NCBI RefSeq assembly: GCF_017744045.1
Contig: NZ_JAGHRD010000018.1
Strand: one strand, 5' to 3'
Length of the DNA: 64,000 nt
Source: Pelagimonas sp017744045
Lineage (GTDB): Bacteria > Pseudomonadota > Alphaproteobacteria > Rhodobacterales > Rhodobacteraceae
Positions 40,727 through 49,407 of the stretch are shown one piece after another. A program made the translations under genes and the position numbers. Under the pieces are notes generated by a model. That model saw only the letters and a list, made by a program, of their open reading frames with translations. It was not told the origin of the DNA and ran no database searches. Numbering within the stretch: position 1 is the first letter of the stretch; each line of letters opens with the position of its first letter.

Positions 40727-42388
40727 TCACCGGCCCTGCATCGCGCGTGCAATCTCTGGGTCATGTTCCAGATTGGCCAGCCAATCGGGGTCCAGTTTTG
40801 GCACCGAGGAAATCAGCAGACGCGAATAGGGGTGTTCGGCGCTTTCGCTCATCTTTGCGGCAGGCAGCGCCTCGACCAGTTGGCCCTGATACATGACCAA
40901 AACGTCGTCACAGATGGCTTCCACGGTTGATAGATCGTGGCTGATGAACATGTAGCTCAGGCCCAGATCGCGCTGCAGGTCCTTTAACAGGTCCAGCATT
41001 GCGGCAGCGACCACCGTATCCAGCGCCGAGGTGATTTCGTCACACAGGATCAGTTCCGGCTCGGCGGCCAGCGCGCGGGCAAAGTTTACCCGTTGCTTTT
41101 GCCCACCTGACAATTCGCCAGGCAATCGGTGACGCATAGCGGCGGGCAATTGCACCATGTCCAACAGCTCGATCACGCGTTTTTCGCGGGTCTTGCTGCT
41201 CATCCCGTGGTAAAACTGCAAAGGCCTGGCAAGGATTGATCCGACCGATTGGGAGGGGTTCAGGGCTGTATCCGCCAGCTGAAACACAATCTGCACTTTG
41301 CGCAGTTCATCCTTGCTGCGTTGAGCCAGGTCCGGAGCCAATAGGGTGCCGTTTGACACCACATCGCCCTGATAGCGCGGCAAGATACCCGCGACGGCCC
41401 GCGCCAGGGTGGATTTGCCTGACCCGCTCTCGCCGATGACGCCCAGATTGCTGCCGCGTTGCATCTGAAAATTGATGTCGTTCAGGATCTTGATCTGCGG
41501 CGCGCCGTCTTTGAGCGCGCCATATCCGGCAGACAGATTCTTCACCTCGAGTATTGGGGCTTCCTGCCCTGCTTTGTCACTGCTGGCTGAGGCATAAGGC
41601 ACCGGATCAAAGGCAGAAAGAAGCTCCTTGGTATAGGGATGCTGCGGATTTTCCAGAATTTCGCGGGTTGTACCAACCTCTTGAATTTCGCCAGCTTTCA
41701 GAACGATGATGCGATCGGCGATTTGCGCCACAACGGCCAAATCATGGCTGACATAGACCCCGGCCATACCACCCTGCGCCATAACCGAGCGAAAGGCGCG
41801 CAAGACTTCGATCTGGGTGGTCACGTCCAAGGCTGTGGTCGGTTCGTCAAAGATCACCAGCTTGGGATCGCCGATCAGGGCCATAGCGGCTGACAACCGT
41901 TGCAACTGACCACCCGAGACCTGATGCGGATAGCGTTTCCCGACTGTTTCGGGCTCCGGCAAGGCCAAGGCGCGGAACAGCTCCACCGCTTTGGCTTCGG
42001 CTTCGGCGCGCGTCATCAGGTTGTGAATATCGGTGATCTCGATCACCTGATCCATGATGCGTTGCGAGGGGTTAAAGGCGGCGGCGGCCGATTGCGGGAT
42101 ATAGGATGCCTCGGTTCCGCGCAGCCTGGCGCGCTGTGTGTCCGTCATGGCAGTGACCTGATGATCCGCCAGTTGAATCGAGCCACCCTTGATCTCACAT
42201 CCGGGGCGGCAATGCCCCATCAGTGATAGTGCAATGGTGGTTTTGCCCGACCCGCTTTCGCCGATCAGTGCCACGATCTCGCCGGGTTGGATGTCAAAAC
42301 TGACCTTGCGAATGATCTCGACCTGGCGACCGGAATCGGTCACGGCCCCGATGACAAGATCACGAACGGAAACAAGAGGTTGAGTCAT
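40727..42388 (-). CDS. Peptide/nickel-type ABC transporter ATPase, DppD-DppF fusion
   Basis: A 553-residue protein with two complete oligopeptide-type ATPase domains. The first (about 1-260) has GESGSGKTTIALSLMG, SGGQLQRLSAAMALIGDPKLVIFDEPTTALD. The second (about 280-550) has GESGSGKSTLARAVAG, LSGGQKQRVNFARALAAEPELILCDEITSALD. In most importers these are separate DppD and DppF subunits. The ATG at 42388 overlaps the stop of the DppC-type permease gene (ATGA). It powers the importer encoded upstream in the operon. Confidence 0.93.
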   Translation of the reverse strand: MTQPLVSVRDLVIGAVTDSGRQVEIIRKVSFDIQPGEIVALIGESGSGKTTIALSLMGHCRPGCEIKGGSIQLADHQVTAMTDTQRARLRGTEASYIPQSAAAAFNPSQRIMDQVIEITDIHNLMTRAEAEAKAVELFRALALPEPETVGKRYPHQVSGGQLQRLSAAMALIGDPKLVIFDEPTTALDVTTQIEVLRAFRSVMAQGGMAGVYVSHDLAVVAQIADRIIVLKAGEIQEVGTTREILENPQHPYTKELLSAFDPVPYASASSDKAGQEAPILEVKNLSAGYGALKDGAPQIKILNDINFQMQRGSNLGVIGESGSGKSTLARAVAGILPRYQGDVVSNGTLLAPDLAQRSKDELRKVQIVFQLADTALNPSQSVGSILARPLQFYHGMSSKTREKRVIELLDMVQLPAAMRHRLPGELSGGQKQRVNFARALAAEPELILCDEITSALDTVVAAAMLDLLKDLQRDLGLSYMFISHDLSTVEAICDDVLVMYQGQLVEALPAAKMSESAEHPYSRLLISSVPKLDPDWLANLEHDPEIARAMQGR

Positions 42389-43248
42389 CAGGCGCTCCGG
42401 TCTCGGATTTTCTTGGGGAGGTTGTCGATGAACATGTTCACCGAAATTGTCAGCGAGGCGATGGCGATACAGGGAAAGATCACCGCGGGCGCGCCAAGGC
42501 TCAGGCCTTCGATATTCTCGCGCACCAACCCGCCCCAATCTGCATTGGGTGGCTGCACGCCAATGCCGAGAAAGGACAGGCCCGACAGAACCAGCACGAT
42601 GAACACAAAGCGCAAGCCGAGATCGGCCAGAACCGGCCCAAGGATATTGGGCAGGATCTCGGTCCGGATCAGATAGCCGGTCTTTTCGCCACGGGCGCGG
42701 GCGACTGTGACAAAATCCATCGTGTTCACATTCACCGCCAAAGCGCGGGCAAATCGATAGCTGCCCGGCATGTAGATCGCGGCCAAAGTCAGGATCAGAA
42801 CCGGGATGGATGAGCCAACAGCGGCGACAACGACCAGACCAAACAGCAGCGACGGAATGCCGTTGAACGCGTCGAGGAACCGCGACAGCAGCGTGTCAAA
42901 CCAGCCCCCGATCACAGCGGCGATCATGCCAAACACAATCCCGCCTGTGCAGGCCAGCGTGACCCCGGCAAGAGAGATACCAACCGTATAGCGCGCGCCC
43001 ATCAACACGCGGCTAAAGATGTCGCGGCCCAGATAATCTGTGCCCATCCAAAAATCAGAACTGACCGGACCAAAATAATCCCAATCCACCAATTTGCCCG
43101 GCGGATAGGGCGTGATCAGCGGGGCAATGATGGCCACCACAGCCCAGAACAGGATCACCGCCAAGCCGATTTTGCCGGTCGTGTTAAAGGCATACCCAAA
43201 GCGCAACCGTTCTTTTGGCCGGATCATGTCGTCAGAGTCTTGCATCAT
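42388..43248 (-). CDS. Peptide-type ABC transporter permease (DppC type)
   Basis: A 286-residue inner-membrane protein with about six hydrophobic segments. An N-terminal segment GLAVILFWAVVAIIAPLITPYPP is followed by DYFGPVSSDFWMGTDYLGRDIFSRVLMGARYTVGISLAGV, the DppC hallmark. The EAA-type loop ARARGEKTGYLIRTEILPNILGPVLADLGLR is near residue 185. It overlaps the DppB gene by four bases and the ATPase gene by one. Confidence 0.93.
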   Translation of the reverse strand: MMQDSDDMIRPKERLRFGYAFNTTGKIGLAVILFWAVVAIIAPLITPYPPGKLVDWDYFGPVSSDFWMGTDYLGRDIFSRVLMGARYTVGISLAGVTLACTGGIVFGMIAAVIGGWFDTLLSRFLDAFNGIPSLLFGLVVVAAVGSSIPVLILTLAAIYMPGSYRFARALAVNVNTMDFVTVARARGEKTGYLIRTEILPNILGPVLADLGLRFVFIVLVLSGLSFLGIGVQPPNADWGGLVRENIEGLSLGAPAVIFPCIAIASLTISVNMFIDNLPKKIRDRSA

Positions 43249-44204
43249 TTGCGAAGCCTTGGGTTTGAGAGGGTGGCAATGACGTCAGCCAGCGTGATGA
43301 GGCTTAGATAGCTGACGCAGAAAACCATGGCGCAGGATTGGATCAAGGGCAGGTCTCGGGTTGCCACGGCATCCACCATCAGCTTGGCCACGCCGGGATA
43401 GTTGAAAACGGTTTCCACAATGATGACCCCGCCAACGAGGTAGGACAGCGACAAGGCCACCGCATTGGCAATCGGCCCCAGGGCATTGGGCAATGCGTGG
43501 CGCAACACCATGCGCCGCCGGCTGGCCCCCTTCAAAAGCGCCATTTCCACATAGGGCGTGTTTATGGTTTCGATCACGGCGGCGCGGGTCATGCGGATCA
43601 TCTGGGCCGAGACCACGCAGGTCAGCGTGATCACCGGCATCGCATAGGCCTTGAGCAGAGCAGCGAAATTGCTGGCATCGGCACCATAGCTGAGGGCGGG
43701 TAGCCAACCGAGCCAGACCGCGAAAATCAGCACCGCCAGGGTCGCCACCATGAATTCCGGCACCGAGATCACCGAAATCGTCGCGATCGACACCGCCCGA
43801 TCCCAAAAGGAACCCCGCCACATCGCCGCGGAAATCCCGCAAGCCAGCGCAAAGGGCACGCAGATCACAGTCACCACCGCCGCAAGCCGCAGGGAATTTG
43901 CCAAACGATTGCCCAGCAGCTCGGCCACATCGATATCGTTGACATAAGACCGGCCCATATCGCCTTGGGTCAGACCGGTGAGCCACGAGATAAACCGGGA
44001 TATGGCGGGTTCGTTCAGCCCCATCGCTTCGCGCAAACCGGCCACGGCCTCGGGGGTGGCCGCCTGCCCCAGCAGAATTTCGGCCACGTCACCGGGCAGC
44101 ATCTCGGTGGCAAAAAACACGGCAAAAGACACAATCACCAAGGTAACAAGAGCAATGCCAAGCCGCTGCCCGACCAGAAACCAAGTGTTGAGCGATCTCA
44201 GCAA
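43245..44204 (-). CDS. Peptide-type ABC transporter permease (DppB type)
   Basis: A 319-residue inner-membrane protein. The N-terminal segment QRLGIALVTLVIVSFAVFFATEMLPGDVAEILLGQAATPEAV is the DppB signature. The loop ALLKGASRRRMVLRHALPNALGPIANAVALSLSYLVGGVIIVETVFNYPG is near residue 220. It pairs with the DppC-type permease and is separated from the binding-protein gene by a strong hairpin. The substrate is probably a peptide, opine-like compound or other amine, judged from the catabolic genes around it. Confidence 0.93.
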   Translation of the reverse strand: MLRSLNTWFLVGQRLGIALVTLVIVSFAVFFATEMLPGDVAEILLGQAATPEAVAGLREAMGLNEPAISRFISWLTGLTQGDMGRSYVNDIDVAELLGNRLANSLRLAAVVTVICVPFALACGISAAMWRGSFWDRAVSIATISVISVPEFMVATLAVLIFAVWLGWLPALSYGADASNFAALLKAYAMPVITLTCVVSAQMIRMTRAAVIETINTPYVEMALLKGASRRRMVLRHALPNALGPIANAVALSLSYLVGGVIIVETVFNYPGVAKLMVDAVATRDLPLIQSCAMVFCVSYLSLITLADVIATLSNPRLRK

Positions 44205-44235
44205 AGGATATCTCCTAGCGGTGTCAAAACAGAGA

Positions 44236-44262
44236 GCTCGCGCTGTGTTGAACAGCGCGAGC
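44236..44262 (-). terminator. Attenuator hairpin after the peptide-type binding-protein gene
   Basis: GCTCGCGCTGT (44236-44246) and ACAGCGCGAGC (44252-44262) form a perfect 11-base stem with a 5-base loop, 19 bases beyond the binding-protein stop and before the DppB gene. Confidence 0.85.
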
Positions 44263-44281
44263 GACAGTCAGGTGCAAAGGG

Positions 44282-45892
44282 TTAAGCGTCGAGCCAGACA
44301 TATTCTGCAAAGGCATAGCCCATCTGACCACCCAATGGGTTGGGTCGCAGACCTTTGACAGAATTGGACAGCGCATCGACATTGGACAGATAGGCCGGGA
44401 TGACCGTGCCCGCCTCATTGGCGATCATCTCTTGCATGTCCCAATAGATGTCTTTGCGCAGGGTTTCATCCAGCGCACCGCGCGCTTCGATCAGCATCTT
44501 GTCGAACTTCTCGGATTTGAACTGGCTCTCATTCCACTTGGCATCCGACGAATAGAGCAGCGAGAACAAGATATCCGGTGTTGGGCGCGGGTTGATATTG
44601 CCGAAATGGATCGGAGCCTTGAGCCAATATTTGGACCAGTACCCATCCGACGGTACGCGCTGCACGTCGAACTTCATGCCGATTTCCACGCCAGCCTGCT
44701 GAACGATGGTCGCCATATCAACCGACGCCGTTGCCGCGTCAGAGGCGATGATCGGAATGCTTTCGCCCAGCAGACCCGCCTTGGCGAACAGGGCCTTGGC
44801 CTTTTCCGGATCATAGGCTTTGGGCGCGAGTTCCGAATTGTGATAGCGGTTCGCCGCTGACACAGGTTGGTCATTGCCCACGGTCGCCATACCCCGCAGA
44901 ACCGATTTTTCGATGGCTTCGCGGTTGATCAGATGTTTCATCCCCTCGATGAAACCTTCTTTCATCCCCGCTTCCATATCCAGGCGGATATTCAGGTTGG
45001 TATAGTTGCCAGAGCTGGTGACCGAGGACCACACATGGTCATGACCCTCAAGCATCCGGCGCGAACGTCCCTTGATCGACGCGCCCATATGGATGTCACC
45101 GGACAGAACCGCGTTAACCCGCGCATTGTTATCGGTGATCGCGAAATATTCAAAGCTGTCCAGATATGGGCCGTCTTTGAAGTAATTCGGGTTCTTTACC
45201 GCAATGGATTTCACACCCGGTTCAAAGGTCTCCATCATAAAGGCACCGGTCCCGTTGCCTTTGGAGAAATCAACCGTGCCATCGGCGACAATCATAAAGT
45301 GATGCAAAGACAGGATTGTCGGCAGGTCGGCATTGGATTCTTCGAGAACGATTTGCACGGTCAAATCGTCAACTGCCGAAATCTCGGCCATTTGTTTCGC
45401 GATGGAATTTACCTTGGACCCGACAGCAGGATCCAGATGGCGCTTGAGCGAAAAGACAACATCAGCCGATGTAAACGCCTTACCATCGTGGAAGGTGACG
45501 CCGGATTTCAGTTTCACGGTCCAGGTTTTGGCATCCGAAGACTCGATGCTGTCGGCCAATTCCATTTGAACCTGACCAAACTCATCCAGGAAGGTCAGGC
45601 GATTGTAGATCGCGCAGCAGCGCACGTAATCGGTCGACAAGGAAGCCTTGGCCGGATCAAGCGTGTCAGCCGTGGAGGACGACCAGCCCGCCGCCTTAAG
45701 ATGGCCGCCGGTCTTGGGGGTTGCGGCAACCGCCTGGGTCGCGCTCATGAACAAGGAAGAGCCCGCGCCAACCGCCACACCAGAGGCCGCCAGCATTTTC
45801 AGCAAGTCGCGCCGAGTTGCACCGCGGCGGATTGCATGTTCAACCATCGCATCGTCGCGACCGGTCCAGTTCGTTGGTTTTTGTCTGGTCAT
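44282..45892 (-). CDS. Peptide/nickel-type ABC transporter substrate-binding protein with Tat leader
   Basis: A 536-residue SBP_bac_5 protein. The leader contains a twin-arginine motif (TRRDLLKMLAASGVAVGAGSSLFMSATQAVAA, about residues 26-57), so it is probably exported folded by Tat. Mature motifs include the family signature VKLKSGVTFHDGKAFTSADVVFSLKRHLDP, a second block MKHLINREAIEKSVLRG, and AKALFAKAGLLGE. It delivers its ligand to the DppB/DppC permease. The start follows GGGAACG. First gene of the importer operon; the 275 bases upstream hold no gene and separate it from the GhrA-type gene. Confidence 0.92.
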   Translation of the reverse strand: MTRQKPTNWTGRDDAMVEHAIRRGATRRDLLKMLAASGVAVGAGSSLFMSATQAVAATPKTGGHLKAAGWSSSTADTLDPAKASLSTDYVRCCAIYNRLTFLDEFGQVQMELADSIESSDAKTWTVKLKSGVTFHDGKAFTSADVVFSLKRHLDPAVGSKVNSIAKQMAEISAVDDLTVQIVLEESNADLPTILSLHHFMIVADGTVDFSKGNGTGAFMMETFEPGVKSIAVKNPNYFKDGPYLDSFEYFAITDNNARVNAVLSGDIHMGASIKGRSRRMLEGHDHVWSSVTSSGNYTNLNIRLDMEAGMKEGFIEGMKHLINREAIEKSVLRGMATVGNDQPVSAANRYHNSELAPKAYDPEKAKALFAKAGLLGESIPIIASDAATASVDMATIVQQAGVEIGMKFDVQRVPSDGYWSKYWLKAPIHFGNINPRPTPDILFSLLYSSDAKWNESQFKSEKFDKMLIEARGALDETLRKDIYWDMQEMIANEAGTVIPAYLSNVDALSNSVKGLRPNPLGGQMGYAFAEYVWLDA

Positions 45893-46167
45893 TTTCGTTC
45901 CCTGTTGGTTGTTACGCCTACGCCGTCAAGGGCGCTGACATTTTGTATTCACCATTCAGCAGCGCGGCCTATTGCTAGTGCCCTGATTGGTGGCTTTCGC
46001 CAGTTCGGCACCGGAATGCCGGTGGGCAGGGGTTTCGCGCTTCTGCTGGTTTTATCTTTCCCCGAACAAACGCCGCATAATGTTTGAATACTCCACACGT
46101 CGCAGCAGATTCTTTTAAGTTGCCCCACCCCGCAGAACATCTGGTTGCCAAATGGGCGGGCATTTCG

Positions 46168-47079
46168 TCAGTAGCCCACCGCCTGGTCAATCATTCCGGG
46201 CGGTGGCAGATCCTTGCGAATGGCGCGCAGAACCTCCAAAGCATGGCGCGCGCCCTCAACCGCATCGGTTTGCGCGGCAATATGCGGGGTGATCAGAACG
46301 CGCGGATCGGACCAGGCCCAATGCTCTTTGGGCAACGGTTCGGGCGTGGTCACATCCAGGATCGCCGAGGCCAGACGGCCCGTATCCAAAGCCTCGCGCA
46401 GATCACCCATGACCAACTGCGCCCCGCGCCCGGCATGGACCAAATGCGCGCCCTTGGGCAGCTGATCAAAGGTGGTCTGGTTCAGCAATCCTCGGGTCTC
46501 ATCCGTTAAGGGCAAGAGGCAAACAAGGATATCAGACTGCTCCAGAAGCCCGCCCAGCTGATCCTGCGAAAACATGGTGACTCCATCGACAGGCCTGCCC
46601 GACCGCGACCAGCCAGAAACGGGAAAGCCCAGTCTGGTAAGCTCACCCGCCACCAGGCGACCAATCCGGCCCATGCCCAGAATACCCACCCGGCGGGCGT
46701 GGTTTGGCACGATGGGATGTGCTTGCCAGTCTCCGGCGCTGGCCTGCTCCAGATAGGTCGGGATGTTTCGGTGCGCCATAAGGCAGGCCATCACAACCCA
46801 ATCGCGCACCTGCGTCTCGATCCCCGGTGCCAGCGAGCGGCACAGCATAAGATGCTGTGGCAGCCGTGGCATTTGATCCACCCCTGCCCCAACCGATAAA
46901 ACCGCGCGCAGGTTGGGATAGATCGACAGATCGGCGGGTGGTTGCCAGCAGGCCAGCACGGTGACCTTTTCCGGATCAGCAACCGCATCGCTATCGATGC
47001 AAATCGGCTCGCCCTCAGCAGCAAAGACCTGTTGCCAGATTTTCGCGCGTTCGGGCATTGTGCTGAGCAGCAGCGTCAC
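46168..47079 (-). CDS. D-2-hydroxyacid dehydrogenase (glyoxylate/hydroxypyruvate reductase A type)
   Basis: A 303-residue NAD(P)-dependent dehydrogenase. The nucleotide-binding motif VGILGMGRIGRLVAGELTRLGFPVSGWSRSG is at about residues 131-161. Further family blocks are LLPLTDETRGLLNQTTFDQLPKGAHLVHAGRGAQLV (catalytic Arg region usually GRG) and LITPHIAAQTD with the catalytic histidine. It probably reduces glyoxylate, hydroxypyruvate or a related keto acid. Its start overlaps the aminotransferase stop by four bases, so it may remove the keto acid formed by that transamination. Confidence 0.88.
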   Translation of the reverse strand: MTLLLSTMPERAKIWQQVFAAEGEPICIDSDAVADPEKVTVLACWQPPADLSIYPNLRAVLSVGAGVDQMPRLPQHLMLCRSLAPGIETQVRDWVVMACLMAHRNIPTYLEQASAGDWQAHPIVPNHARRVGILGMGRIGRLVAGELTRLGFPVSGWSRSGRPVDGVTMFSQDQLGGLLEQSDILVCLLPLTDETRGLLNQTTFDQLPKGAHLVHAGRGAQLVMGDLREALDTGRLASAILDVTTPEPLPKEHWAWSDPRVLITPHIAAQTDAVEGARHALEVLRAIRKDLPPPGMIDQAVGY

Positions 47080-48464
47080 GCGCGCACCAGCCCCTGCAAT
47101 TCCGGCAGGGCCAAGGTCCGGTCCAACACACGCCGCGTGCGGGCGACGATTTCGTCAATCTCTGCCTCGCTACAACAGAGCGGCGGCGCATAGCCAAAAG
47201 CGCCGTGGTTAAAGGAGCGAATGATCAATCCCTCTTCCCAGGCAAAATCAAACAGGCGCGTGCCAGCCTGAACTTCGGCAGGCAAAGGCGTCTTGTTGTC
47301 CTTGTCCGTGACCAGCTCAATCGCGGCCAGCATGCCGCGACCACGCACATCACCGACAAGCGGGTGATCCACCAATTCCGCCAGGCCCGCTTGCAAACGC
47401 GCGCCCATTTTGCGCCCGTTTTCCAGCAATCCGCCCTCGTACAGCTTGAGCACTTCGAGCCCCACCGCCGCGCTGACCGGATGCCCGGAATAGGTAAAGC
47501 CGTGGCCCACCGCCTTGGCCCCTGCCCCGTCGGCGATGGTTTGATAAACGTTTTCGGACAAGAGCACGGCCCCCATCGGCGCATAACCGGATGTCAGCCC
47601 CTTTGCCGTGGTCATCATGTCGGGCACGATGCCCTCTTCTTCGCAGGCAAACATCGGGCCGGTGCGCCCGAACCCGGTGATAACCTCATCGGCGATAAAC
47701 AAAATGTCCAATTGCGCGCAGGCCTCGCGCATGGCTTTGATCCAGCCCTTTGGGGGAACCAAAACGCCCGACGAACCTTGGATCGGCTCAACATAAAACG
47801 CGGCGACGCGATCTGCACCCAACTCGGCAACCTTGTCATGTAGCGCAGCGACCGATGCCGCGATCACGGTTTCAGGATCATCACCAAGCGGATTGCGATA
47901 CAGATAATGAGACGGAATTTTGTGCTGCCAGGCGTAAGGCAGGCCAAACCCGTCATGGAAGGCAGGCAACGCCGTTAACCCTGCCCCGGCAGAGGAAGAG
48001 CCATGATAGCCCTGCTCGACCGAAATGAACTGATCCTTTTGCGGCTGCCCTTTTGCATGCCAGAAATAGCGCACAAAACGGATCGTGCTATCCACCGCGT
48101 CCGACCCACCCAGGGTGAAATAAACATGGTCAAGATCACCCGGCGCCCTGTCTGCCAATTCCGCTGCCAAACGGATCGGTGCCTCGGCCCCTAGATCAAA
48201 ATAGCCGGTCGCATAAGGCAATTGGCGCATCTGTTCCGCCGCCGCCTGCACCACGCTTTCATGGCCATAACCAGCATTCACGCACCACAGCCCGGCAAAC
48301 CCGTCAATCAGCTCGTGCCCCTCGGAATCGGTGACTTTCGCGCCTTTTGCGCTTTGCAGGATACGCACGCCCCGTTGCTCATGCCCCTGCCAGGACGACA
48401 CGGGATGCACAAAGTGACGGCGATCCAGCTCGTGCAAGGAGTTTGATTTTGCGAAATCTTCCAT
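47076..48464 (-). CDS. Class III aminotransferase (polyamine/omega-amino acid:pyruvate type)
   Basis: A 462-residue PLP enzyme. The Schiff-base lysine is K288 in MMTTAKGLTSGYAPMGAV, and the cofactor-holding aspartate is in ILFIADEVITGFGRTG. The phosphate-site block TLGGSDAVDSTIRFVRYFWHAKG replaces the usual GSEAN by GSDAV. The pattern resembles SpuC-type putrescine/spermidine:pyruvate and other omega-amino acid aminotransferases. It lies between the GNAT-related gene (three-base gap) and the hydroxyacid dehydrogenase (overlap), all on the minus strand. It probably produces an aldehyde for one of the nearby aldehyde dehydrogenases. Confidence 0.9.
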   Translation of the reverse strand: MEDFAKSNSLHELDRRHFVHPVSSWQGHEQRGVRILQSAKGAKVTDSEGHELIDGFAGLWCVNAGYGHESVVQAAAEQMRQLPYATGYFDLGAEAPIRLAAELADRAPGDLDHVYFTLGGSDAVDSTIRFVRYFWHAKGQPQKDQFISVEQGYHGSSSAGAGLTALPAFHDGFGLPYAWQHKIPSHYLYRNPLGDDPETVIAASVAALHDKVAELGADRVAAFYVEPIQGSSGVLVPPKGWIKAMREACAQLDILFIADEVITGFGRTGPMFACEEEGIVPDMMTTAKGLTSGYAPMGAVLLSENVYQTIADGAGAKAVGHGFTYSGHPVSAAVGLEVLKLYEGGLLENGRKMGARLQAGLAELVDHPLVGDVRGRGMLAAIELVTDKDNKTPLPAEVQAGTRLFDFAWEEGLIIRSFNHGAFGYAPPLCCSEAEIDEIVARTRRVLDRTLALPELQGLVRA

Positions 48465-48467
48465 GAT

Positions 48468-49286
48468 TTACCCCAAAGCCTGCGATACCAGACCAAATGT
48501 CTGGAATTCATTTTTGCCTTGCGCACCGCATGCGCGCGCAGACATGCATGCCCCGCCGCCCACGCTTTCAAGGCCAAGTGTTTTTGCGAATGCACCTAGA
48601 TCGGCGTCCGGGGTATCAATGCGCAGAAAGGTGCCCGCCTCTGCCCGCGCTGCCGCCGACAAGAGCGCCTTTGCCGTGGCCAGATCTTTGGCCACAATCG
48701 GCCCCAACACCTTGCCGCGCCCAAAGTCGCGCAGGACAGCAAACCCGTTTTCGGTGTGAAACACTGTGCCTGCGGACGTGATCCGCGATATGAGATCCTG
48801 ACGATCCAGCCCGCAGGCGGCTTGATCCATCGCGGACAGTTTGTTTACGTCAAAATCGCCAATCTGAACCCGGATGGCAGGCGCGACCCCAACTGCAATG
48901 CCCTGAAACTGCTCAACTTCTCCGATAACCTGAAAGCCCAGCTTTCTATATAAAGGCAACCCGTCCGTCGTTGCCACAAGGCGCATTTCGCGCCCGTCTG
49001 CCATGCCGATGATGGCCTCCATCAGGCGACGGCCAATGCGTTTGCCGCGCTGCTCCTGGTCAACGATGATCATGCTCAGCGTTGCGACATCGCCAAAGAG
49101 CGAGACAAGGGCCGTGCCGACAACCTTGTCCCCCAGTTTGGCCACAACCCCTTGGGATTGCGACAGGGTCAAAGCCCAGTCTTCGGCGCGATGTGGCCAC
49201 GAGACCTGTTGGCTTAACCGTACGGCGTCGGATAGGTGTTCTGGTTCAAAGGCTTCCAGCCGGAGTGTTTCCACGGCGAGTGTCAT
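48468..49286 (-). CDS. GNAT N-acetyltransferase with second GNAT-like domain, paralogue A
   Basis: A 272-residue protein. The acetyl-CoA loop is visible in VDQEQRGKRIGRRLMEAIIGMADG (about residues 76-99), and a typical C-terminal GNAT strand in LPLYRKLGFQVIGEVEQFQGI. A second region (about 150-260; GFAVLRDFGRGKVLGPIVAKD, FLRIDTPDADLGAFAKTLGLESVGGGACM) resembles the C-terminal half of YitH-type double GNAT proteins. It is clearly related to the gene at 52711-53670. The acceptor is probably an amine or amino acid intermediate of this catabolic region, which is inference. Confidence 0.82.
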   Translation of the reverse strand: MTLAVETLRLEAFEPEHLSDAVRLSQQVSWPHRAEDWALTLSQSQGVVAKLGDKVVGTALVSLFGDVATLSMIIVDQEQRGKRIGRRLMEAIIGMADGREMRLVATTDGLPLYRKLGFQVIGEVEQFQGIAVGVAPAIRVQIGDFDVNKLSAMDQAACGLDRQDLISRITSAGTVFHTENGFAVLRDFGRGKVLGPIVAKDLATAKALLSAAARAEAGTFLRIDTPDADLGAFAKTLGLESVGGGACMSARACGAQGKNEFQTFGLVSQALG

Positions 49287-49407
49287 AGACGTCCATCCAT
49301 TGGTGCTTTTGCTCCAAATTAGACAAGTCCCGCCATCACTTGCGCGCTGATGAGAGGCAAAAACCGAGGCGATTGCACTGCAAAATCCCGAATGGCGGCA
49401 GAAAATG

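Noticed and set aside
44867..46087. 406-codon plus-strand frame opposite the peptide-binding protein
   Set aside because: Runs antisense to the binding protein gene and into its promoter; no motifs.
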